A DNA stretch of 64,000 nucleotides from Sambucus nigra (lineage: Eukaryota; Streptophyta; Magnoliopsida; Dipsacales; Adoxaceae). The translations under genes were made by a program, and so were the position numbers. The stretch covers positions 366,258,605-366,322,604 of the forward strand of contig OX422216.1 in NCBI GenBank assembly GCA_949130495.1, read 5' to 3'. The notes beneath the pieces are model-generated. The model was given only the letters and a program-made list of their open reading frames with translations, did not search any database and was not told the origin of the DNA. Below are positions 56,160-64,000 of this stretch, piece by piece. Each line of letters opens with the position of its first letter. The stretch's first letter is position 1.

Positions 56160-57120
56160 ACGTGGGGAAACAAAGTGCATTGTGACCAAGATGTGTCTAA
56201 GACTACCTTTCTGATGAGATATGGGTCTTACGAGTTTCGGGTTATGTCATTCGTGGCTAACCAATGCACCAGTTCATGGACTTGATGAATAGGGTGTTCA
56301 GAGAGTTCTTGGATCAGTTATCATAGTTTTCATAACTGACCTCCTAATTTATTCTCAGACTGAGGAGGGGTATGTTGAGCATCTGCGTAGGGTTTTGTAG
56401 ACGTCGCATGAGCATTAATTGTACGTTAAGTATGAGAGCCATGGATTCTGGATGCGCGAAGTACAATTTTTAGGGAATATCATATCTGACAAGGGGATAT
56501 CAGGGGATCCGAATAAGGTGTCAATGGTGAAGGAGTGGGGAAAGCCCACGACGCCGACGAAGGTACATAGTTTCTTGGGGTTAGCCGGATATTACAAATG
56601 ATTTATTCGTGGGTTTTCGAAGGTTGAGGGTCCAGTGACTAACTTAACTCGCAAAGGGGTACCACTTATCTGGGATGACACTTATTAGTTGGCTTTTGAT
56701 GAGCTAAAAGATAAGTCGACTTCAGCACCTGTACTCGCACTACCCAGGACGGGGATGTAGTATCTTATTTATACTGATGCTTCCCTATAGGGACTTGGGG
56801 GGGGGGGGGTACTTCAACAGGAGGATCAGGATATAGCTTATGCTTTTCGCAAGCTTAAGCCTCATGAGAGTAATTACCCCACCCACGACTTGAATTTAGC
56901 GACAATCGTGTTTGCACTATGGAGTTGGAGGTGCTATCTTTTGGGGGAGAAATTTTCCTGTTCATGGCTCATAAATCACTGCAGTACTTGTTAACTCAGA
57001 GAGAGATGAACATGCGTCAGCGTAGGTGACTTGAATTTGTGAAAGACTATCATTTTGATATCCAGTATCACCCGGGGAAGGCTAACGTGGTGGCAGACGC
57101 ATTGAGCTGTATACTAGTGG
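56160..57120 (+). pseudogene. E3 reverse transcriptase and RNase H remnant
   Basis: RT patches start with DQDVSKTTFLMRYGSYEFRVM (56190-56250) and continue with the thumb (56419-56601, MREVQFLGNIISDKGIS and FLGLAGYYK). RNase H patches follow, interrupted by a run of 13 G at about 56796-56808, then the end [19 protein letters not shown]. The first half of RT is missing. Many stops and frameshifts. Confidence 0.8.
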
Positions 57121-58649
57121 GTGAGGTGGCCGAGGTGTGGAGGGAAAAATGGAAGGAGCTGGGACACCAGGATGCAGTTGCGAGATCATTTATGTCAGTT
57201 ATGGCCATTAAACCACTGGGATGGAATCATATTTCCAGGATCGGATTTGATATCTTTTAGCCGGGGGAGGAGAGTCTTACACAATGAGTTCAGAGGGAGG
57301 CTTGCGTTCCAATAGAAGACTGATTATCCCGGACGAGAAGAACTTGCGACACGCGGTGATGTTAGAGTCACATGGATCACAGTTTGCGGTACATCCCGGA
57401 TGGGATAAGATGTACCAGGATATGAGACAACAGTATTAGTGGAGTGGGATGAAGAGAGATATTGCTGAGTTTGTCTCGAAGTGTACCACCTGTCAGTTAG
57501 TAGAGGTGAACCACCAGAGTCCAACAGGAGTTTTACAGCCGTTAGAGAATTCCTATATGGAAATAGGAGAGCATTTCCATAGATTTTATTACTGTGTTAC
57601 CTACTTCTTAAAGGGGTCACTATTCTATATGGGTGATAGTGAATCGGTTGACCAAGGTATCCCACTTCTTGACAATCTGGACGGATTATACCACAGCACA
57701 GTATGCCCAAATTTTCATCGTCGAGATAGTGAGTCTACATGGGGTGCCACTCGATATTGTGTCTAACAGGTACAGGATTTTATGTCTCGCTTTTGAGATA
57801 GTTTTCAGGAGGTCATGGTATGGAGTTACAATTGAGTATGTCCTATCACCCACATACGGACGACAGATTGAAAAATGTTGGAAGTTATTCTACAGATGTG
57901 TATCCTTGACTTTAAGGGAGATTGTGAGCAGTATCTTCCACTAGTGGAGTTTGTGTACAAGAACTCCTATCAGTTTACTATTGGCATGGCTCTATTTGAG
58001 GCGTTTTACAATAGACCTTGTCGTTCTCCCGCTTGTTCACTAGAGGTAGGGGACAACAAGCTTCTCGGGCTAGACTTGATTTAGGATACTACGGTCAGGA
58101 TTGAGATGATTAGGAGTCATATACGGGTAGTTCATAACAGACAAAAAAGTTACGCCGATGCAAAGAAGTCCTTTCTGGAGTTTAATATGGGGGATCAAGT
58201 AGTGTTGCCTATATCTCCTATGAAGGGGATAATGAGATTTAGGAAAATGGGAAGTTGGCTATATAGGGCCATTTCCTATCATCGAGCAAATTAATCATGT
58301 GGCATATAGACTCAAGTTGCCAGAACACTCGCACCATATTTATGATATGTTCTATATTTCTTCATTGAGACGATATCTCCGAGATGAGTTGGCTCACACT
58401 CACATTATGTTAGAGGAAATTGACTTACAACCCTATATTTCATATAAGGAGAGACTGATGGCTATCTTAGACCATAGCGAGAGGAGATTGATATCGAAGA
58501 TAGTTCCACTAGTACGCGTTCAGTGGGGTCATCATAACGCCGATGAGTCTACTTGGGAGCACGAGGATGAGATGTGTGATAGATATCCGAATTGTTTTTA
58601 CCAGGTATATTTCTTTTTTCTGAATTTTGAAACAAAATTCCGTTATTAG
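57121..58649 (+). pseudogene. E3 integrase with chromodomain-like tail, decayed
   Basis: Patches in shifting frames: KRDIAEFVSKCTTCQLVEVNHQ (57449 on), [44 protein letters not shown] (57930-58010), RQKSYADAKKS, and a final open stretch 58299-58649 with MAYRLKLPEHSHHIYDMFYISSLRRYL and VQWGHHNADESTWEHEDEM. This has the same domain order as E1 and E2 but is far more decayed. Confidence 0.82.
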
Positions 58650-58657
58650 GGGGGAAG
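58648..58657 (+). promoter_or_regulatory. E3 polypurine tract
   Basis: AGGGGGGAAG, two bases before the 3' LTR; identical to the E2 tract. Confidence 0.85.
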
Positions 58658-58659
58658 TA

Positions 58660-59635
58660 TGTAACACACCGTATTTTTAAATGTGGGATTAATTAAATTA
58701 AAATGGGAAAGTTAATTAGAAATTAATCCAGGTTAAAAATAAATATTAATTGGCGTGACAAGGGTTAACATTTATTTGAATGAATTATATTGATTATTAC
58801 TTAGTGAACGAGTAATAAATTATTATGAATATATTATAATTATCGTGAGTGAGAAATACGGTAGTTACAGTAATTTAGTCGGGACGCGCACGTTAGTCGT
58901 GTTGGGATTTAATACTATGAGATGAAAAGTAAATTAATTATGAGTCATTCAAATGGTCATTTTGAGTGCGCCAAAGTGTCCGAGGGAGTCGATATAGTAA
59001 AAAAAGTGCACTTGGAGGTTTAGTTTGGGTCATGGAATAATTTATGCCAAACCAACACCCCGTGGGGGTATTTTGGTTATTTTTATTTTTGAGGAAGGAA
59101 GACCCATGAAAATTTTAACTGTATAACTTCTGGTGGAGTGAGGAAACTAGGATTAGTAACTTCAAACCGACAAAGAGACCATAGGAGGAATAAGATAAGA
59201 GGTTCCAAAGCCGTTATACATAATTCTTGCACTGCAAGCACCACCGTTGCATAAATCGGGAGGAGACGAACGCAACCATATCAATTTTCTGCAGAGAATC
59301 AGACCTCCATACCAACTCAAGTATTTATCTTGCTAAATTGATAAAAGATATTCCATCCATGTTAGAGTAGGATGAATTATATCGTATATACATGAATATT
59401 GATTTTTGGTTGGGAGACTTTAATCCTATTCTTGGGTAGAATTCATGCTAGGTGTAATTTCTTATTTAAGTAGAACGAAATTTACGATTTAGTATTTTAA
59501 ATTTATGAAGAAATGTGGGTTTATGTTGAAGTTCTTGAGCAAGATGATATTCTAGGTTTTTTTGGAATTTAATGTTGATTAAATTCTATATAAAGGATTT
59601 TATTGATGACTTAGGGATTTATTTACGTTAGCAAT
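58660..59635 (+). repeat. E3 3' LTR, left part
   Basis: It begins TGTAACACACCGTATTTTTA. It matches 29121-29844, then 40204 to about 40466 without interruption, which proves that E4 is an insertion. It ends at GCAAT where E7 starts. Confidence 0.88.
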
Positions 59636-59734
59636 TGTAGACACCCCATTATGTTACCCCCTAACTCTCCTAAGGTCCCTAGGATCTCCCTTCATCGCTA
59701 CAAACCCAGGTCATGTCCCGAGTACTGACCTAGA

Positions 59735-60375
59735 AGCCATCGGGCTCTCCCGGGCTCCGTTTGACCAAAAAGTCAAACTCTTCAGCTCGACCAAATCTGA
59801 ATGAATCTTTGAAGGGCACTAAATTACCTTTTTAACGGTCCATCCCGTGCACGATTCTACCTTACCATGCGGACGAACGATCCATTTGCATCCAAAACTT
59901 GATCTAGAGGCCATTGGGCACTCCCGGGCTCTGTTTGACCTAAGTCAACTCCTCAACTCCACCGGGCTGAATGAATATTCAAAGGGCACTGAAATCCCTT
60001 TCCAATGGTCCGTTCCGTGCACAATTCTGACTTACCATGTGGACGAACGATCCGTTTAACTCCAAGAGATCACAAAATGCTTCTAGGGCCCGGTTGACCA
60101 AAGTAAACTCCCTAAGACGGGTCAAACTCTTTGGAATGTCGAAGTACATCTCCTAACCTTTCAAACGGTCTGCCTAGTGCGTGATTCAGAATTACCATGC
60201 GGACGAACGATTCGTTTACGTCCGAATGATTCCCCATCCAATGGATCGATAAATGCTTTCGATCCATATTTGACCCAAAGTCAGCTCCCGAACCTAGGAG
60301 CAGTCCAAAGTTCTATCAAATATATTTGAATTACCATTCCAACGGTCTACCTCGTGCGCGATTCTGACCAATGGT
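59735..60375. repeat. Four degenerate ~160-bp tandem units in E7 U3
   Basis: Marker AACGGTC...CCATGCGGACGAACGAT recurs at about 59831, 60001, 60161 and 60338 (the last is shortened). Each unit also has TTGACC...AGTCAA-type words. It lies directly upstream of the TATA box. Confidence 0.8.
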
Positions 60376-60479
60376 TTGCCCTCGGTGATTAATTTTCCGA
60401 AAAGGCCTAAAACGCACTACCAAATGGCAGGTGCCGATAGGCAGGACCAGGTCTATGCCGATCGGTAGTGACCTAGGCC

Positions 60480-60487
60480 TATAAAAA
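60480..60487 (+). promoter_or_regulatory. E7 TATA box
   Basis: TATAAAAA, about 105 bp after the end of the tandem array. Transcription would start about 30 nt downstream. Confidence 0.65.
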
Positions 60488-61644
60488 GAGGCCTTCACCT
60501 CATTTTCAAAAGGAGCCCAGATCTGACACAAATCGCTCTCAGTGAATTCCAGAAACCTCTCTCGAAGACAGCGCGATTTCAACATCCAAATCCCTTCTTA
60601 ACTTTCACTTTTCATCAAACTTGTTGAATTAGCCACTCTCCATCATCATCCAAGTGCAAGGTCTGCTCTCCAACATTCAAGATCAAGCTCAAGATCTTCA
60701 AGAAGGTCCAATTTTCTAAACTTTCTCTTTAAATTCTCTTAAATTCGCAATAACTTGTTTTATTACTTAGCACTTTCATTATCTCATCTCGCACATCCTA
60801 ATATACTTTTTATTTAGTATTATTTCACATCTACTGTTTTCATATAAATAAATTTCAAATAGGTATTCTCATACTTTTCTCACAACTAAAACACTTTTTC
60901 TACACACACACACACTCACAAATAAGAGATTCCCCATTTGGATTTATGGGAAAAACCCCACCCCTCATTTTGTATGCGAACTATGTGGACTTTGATGCCT
61001 TTATAGGATACGTAGGCGTCTCGGGGTAAAACCCGAGACTCGAGTCCTATTCTCACTTTCTCTCTCATTTTCTATCTTCTCTAAATCCAATTTTCTTATA
61101 TTCTATATACTTGTTCTTAACAACGTATTACCCCATATGAATTTTCGTTCCATTATAACGATCAACGTAAAGGTAATCGCGTAAATCTTATTTTCTAATA
61201 TTATTTTTATACCTTATTGCAGATGACTCACTTTATCTCTCCCATGATACAAGTCTAGGATTCCTATATCCACTATATATATACACATGCACACATATCA
61301 CGGGGAAATTAAAAAGGGAAATTAGCAAACATCCATGAGAGACCGAAAGGGCAGAATGGGTGCCTAACACCTTCCCATTTCATAACTTAGCCTCCGAACC
61401 CTTCTCGAATCATTTTGGTTTCGTATGCACGAGTATGTCTTTGGATGCCATCCTTCGGGGTGGCTTCCACCTTTTTTCTTTTATCTGTTTTGAGTAAAAT
61501 AGACTGGTGACTCTGAATCTCTCTATATTTTTACACCTCATCTCAAATGACGCCGGCCGAAGCGCTCTCGAGAGGGATGCGCGGGACCTGAGGATCCTTT
61601 CCCTCGCGTGCCCGCCCGCAGGAGAGGATCGGGGATGGCCACAG

Positions 61645-61662
61645 TGGCGACTCTACTGGGGG
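61645..61662 (+). promoter_or_regulatory. E7 primer-binding site (tRNA-Arg type)
   Basis: TGGCGACTCTACTGGGGG starts one base after the LTR end. Confidence 0.7.
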
Positions 61663-62760
61663 CTTGTACTTTTTAAGAGATTCACTCTATTTACATGGAT
61701 GTTATATTTGTTTATATTTCCCCTATATTTGCATGTTGCCATTTTCCATGTGTATCCTATTCTTATGTTTCTGTTCACACACTTGTAGAAAATTCTCCAT
61801 GTACACTTCACACCATGCGAACCTAGGATCACATATATCCCCATATTTCACGCATCACCCATCCCTACTTGGTGTACCTTTGGTACTTGTACTTTGCTCC
61901 CTGTTTGGCATAATCAAGAAAAGCATTCTCATCATAAGATACTAGTAAGATAATCATGCATGATTCACACGACATCACCAAAGAGCATTGTTATTGATCA
62001 AATTTTACCCAGTAACTGGAGGGTCACTTCGTGATGGGAGCTGGTTCGCCAGGGCGCAGTTAGCCTAAGCGATATGACTCTCACCTTGCATTTGCCAAGT
62101 ACCTTCGACGTATATCGAACGGTTCCCCCGCATCGTATCTCTTGACCGAAGTCATGACGGGAGGTATATCCCAGGGAATTCGTTCACGTACGCCAAGTAT
62201 ATCGAATTCGATCTCACACGTACCGTCCCCACGAGGTATATGGTGAGGAAATTCATGTACACTCAGGAATATCAAATGGCTTGTTCATACGTACCGATTG
62301 CCCGCAAGAGCAAGACGTATATCGTGGAAGTCACGCCAAAGGGGGGAACCCATTCTGATTCACCCAACCAACTGCATACCTGCATATAGGTGTCAAACCT
62401 AGAACACACACTTTAGATTACCGATATCAACCCAAAACTCTGCCAAAATTTCGGGTTAGCCTGCCGCCCAATTTCCGCGCATTTTTAAAATGGGACCCTG
62501 TCTGTGAACCTGGTTACAAGTCCAATCGTAGCTTTGCATATATTAAAAAACCCACTTTTCTAGGCTCAGGTCCCGTTCGTCATTGCATTTAGAAGAAATA
62601 AATACAAGTGAGAGCATAATAATCATAATAATCATGCTGATTTCCGTCTCCAAAAACATTTCTCCCTTCTTTATCAAAAATACAAAAATATTTCTCCCTT
62701 CTTTATTAAAAATCCAAAAATAGTTTCTTCCTTTTTTCTTAAAAATAAATCCCATTCTAC
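61663..62760 (+). other. E7 untranslated leader with short repeats
   Basis: No long frame. It holds six loose copies of a G(T/A)ATATC-centred unit (62105-62330, 30-55 bp apart) and three copies of a 34-bp unit with TTTCTCCCTTCTTTAT (62656-62750). Confidence 0.6.
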
Positions 62761-62784
62761 GCAAGTCCTTGGCCAAGGACTTGC
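62761..62784. repeat. Perfect 24-nt palindrome before E7 gag
   Basis: The half-site GCAAGTCCTTGG is followed at once by its exact reverse complement. It ends 12 nt before the gag ATG. Confidence 0.95.
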
Positions 62785-62796
62785 GATAAGTTTAAG

Positions 62797-64000
62797 ATGC
62801 AAAATATCGAGAAGTTTGGAGGGAGTGGACCCCCGATTGTTCATCTTCGCAGTTATCATCGTTCCATGACTCTACTAGGGGCTTCTGAAGAAGTGATGGC
62901 CCAATTATTTTAGCAAAATTTGAAGGATAGTGGCATCCGATGGTTTTTGTCTCTAGAGGAATCCAAAATCCGTAGCTGGGAGGATGTAGCCCGAGAATTC
63001 ATGTCGCATTATAAGTACAACGAAGAGCTTAAGGTCACCCGTCGTGATTTAGAGCTTCTCAAATAGAACCTTGAGGAATCAGTCACTAAATTCATAACCC
63101 GTTGGAGGGAACAAGCAATTACCATGACCAATCGGCCATCTGAGGAAGAACAAGTCAACATAGTGAAGAAGAACTTCTTGACCCATATCCGAGCAATGAT
63201 GGGAGGACAATACTATCCCCACTTCCGAGCTCTTAGAGAGGTGGGAGTGGAAATCGAGGAAAGCCTTGTTAAAATAAAGTTTGAACCAAAGAAGGTGTCC
63301 GGACAGTTCACCCCTATAAAGTATGACAAGCCTTCCAGTGCTACAGTCTCAACCATCAACAACATCTCTCAACCAACCACATCATGGGCACCAGAAAGCC
63401 TCCCTGCCCCCATCCGAAGGGAATACACTGATCTCTATGCTCCCCTCTCCAAAGTTTACCAAGCCTTGTTAAGCCGAAACCTCATCAAACCCTTGGATCC
63501 CCATCCATTGCCAAATTCACTCCCAAGAAACTTCAACGCCGATGCTCAATGCGTCTTTCACCAAACTGCTGGCCATACCACCGACCAATGCTTTCACCGC
63601 CAAAACGTAATCCAAGATCTCATTGATCGGGGTACTATCGCCCCACCATCCAATCCTAAGCCAAACACTACTCACAACCCACTACCAAATCATACTAATG
63701 CCATCTTTTTAGAAGAAAGTTCAGATTTCGATCCCTCAACTCAAATCACACCCATATACTCTCCTAAACCTCTTCAAATTTGCCCATATTTCCTCCTACA
63801 CCCTACTAGCCTCACTGATCAGGCACTACACTCCTTACCAGAGCATGTATTACTGTCCGTATTCATTATAAAAATGGAAATATGGAATTATCTGAGGTGT
63901 TAAACCAACTCCTAGAGTTCGGTCTGAAATTTCCCTCACAGATGGTCATCGATTGCCAAAGGTTCAATACACTATTCTTGGAAGCACAAAAATGGGCCCA
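62797..64000 (+). pseudogene. gag: E7 gag (start of gag-pol)
   Basis: One frame runs from ATG 62797 (MQNIEKFGGSGPP) with stops at 62911 (TAG, next to Gln) and 63064 (CAG to TAG). It continues open from 63067 to 63903. WEDVAREFMSHYKY, FITRWREQA and EEEQVNIVKKNFL are the Gag core. GQFTPIKYDKPSS and SRNLIKPLDPHPLP follow, then CVFHQTAGHTTDQC (zinc-knuckle variant) with IQDLIDRG and NPLPNH. A shift near 63860 moves the coding sequence to another frame (ITVRIHYKNGNMELSEVLNQLLEF), open to the window end. These features match Gag of the Tat/Ogre branch. Confidence 0.82.

Larger units (their letters stand above)
59636..61643 (+). repeat. E7 5' LTR (about 2008 bp)
   Basis: Limits come from the TG start joined to E3 LTR sequence and the CA end before the primer site; no second LTR is in the window. 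It contains a four-unit tandem array and a TATA box. Confidence 0.7.
29121..64000 (+). mobile_element. E3: very old Ty3/gypsy chromovirus hosting E4, E5, E6, E7
   Basis: The 5' LTR is in three pieces (29121-29844, 40204-41085, 52791-54154). It is followed by a damaged primer site, a heavily decayed gag-pol (54310-58650), a polypurine tract and a 3' LTR (58660-59635) interrupted by E7. Matching the uninterrupted 3' LTR to the 5' pieces shows where E4 entered. LTR sequence and chromodomain-like tail place it near E2. Its decay is much greater than that of E1 or E2, consistent with it being the oldest layer. Confidence 0.88.
59636..64000 (+). mobile_element. E7: Tat/Ogre-like Ty3/gypsy element, cut by window end
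   Basis: The LTR starts TGTAGACACCCC and ends CCACA at 61643. It is followed by TGGCGACTCTACTGGGG, a primer site of the tRNA-Arg type used by Ogre-like elements, a 1.1-kb leader and a gag with the C-x2-H-x4-H-x4-C knuckle and NPLPNH ending typical of the Tat branch. Pol would lie beyond 64000. GCAAT (59631-59635) would be the left target copy. Confidence 0.82.

Noticed and set aside
56796..56808. Run of 13 G as a regulatory or quadruplex site
   Set aside because: It replaces GGNGGNGG codons of RNase H in a decayed gene; slippage during decay or a sequencing error explains it.
59735..60375. CRISPR-like array
   Set aside because: Units are about 160 bp, diverged, without constant repeats or unique spacers, in a plant LTR.

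Overview
The window looks like nuclear DNA of a flowering plant, probably a eudicot, with a large repeat-rich genome. It is AT-rich and more than four fifths of it is LTR retrotransposon, much of it nested. Four LTR families start TGTAAYAMCC and are followed by a primer-binding site matching plant initiator tRNA-Met. The only intact host gene recognised is an intronless 496-residue cytochrome P450 of the CYP710A family (sterol C-22 desaturase, stigmasterol synthesis) at 23067-24557 (+).

Left block (1-19852). An A-rich tract and an old minus-strand Ty3/gypsy integrase remnant (600-820) are cut by E1 (821 to about 19852), a decayed Ty3/gypsy chromovirus of Tekay/Del type with a 2.6-kb LTR. The 3' LTR of E1 is split by E2 (9660-19692), a related 10-kb element with 2.9-kb LTRs, perfect ATAAC target duplications, a deleted gag core and a dead protease. 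The right end of E1 is truncated.

Host island (19853-29120). It holds a candidate non-autonomous Helitron (about 20529-22365), the CYP710A gene with an imperfect 75-bp duplication just upstream, a possible old minus-strand LTR remnant (26340-27250), and otherwise AT-rich DNA in which I see nothing.

Right block (29121-64000). One very old chromovirus, E3, is the host. Its 5' LTR (29121-54154) was opened first by E4 (29845-40198, minus strand), a Sirevirus-like Ty1/copia element with gag but no pol. E4 itself carries E5, a 3.2-kb solo LTR (31542-34750, CTTTG duplications). The same 5' LTR was also opened by E6 (41086-52785, minus strand, GTAGG duplications), a Tat/Retand-type Ty3/gypsy element with two RNase H regions and extra antisense ORFs. 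The 3' LTR of E3 is interrupted at 59636 by E7, a Tat/Ogre-like element that runs off the window.

Three signals seem most worth following. (1) All four chromovirus-type LTR families (E1, E2, E3, E5) share a GC-type splice donor, a CTGAC/TTGAC branch-point-like motif 37-46 nt before a YAG, and a conserved block after that YAG, which suggests a 1.5-2.2 kb intron inside the LTR. (2) Each of these LTRs carries, inside the putative intron, a cluster of short CpG-rich palindromes. The palindrome of the gypsy element E2 (TCGTTCGAACGA), with a TCGTTAGAAG companion, also occurs in the LTR of the unrelated copia element E4. (3) E7 has a perfect 24-nt palindrome 12 nt before gag. All family assignments are by eye from protein motifs and repeat structure; no database was searched.
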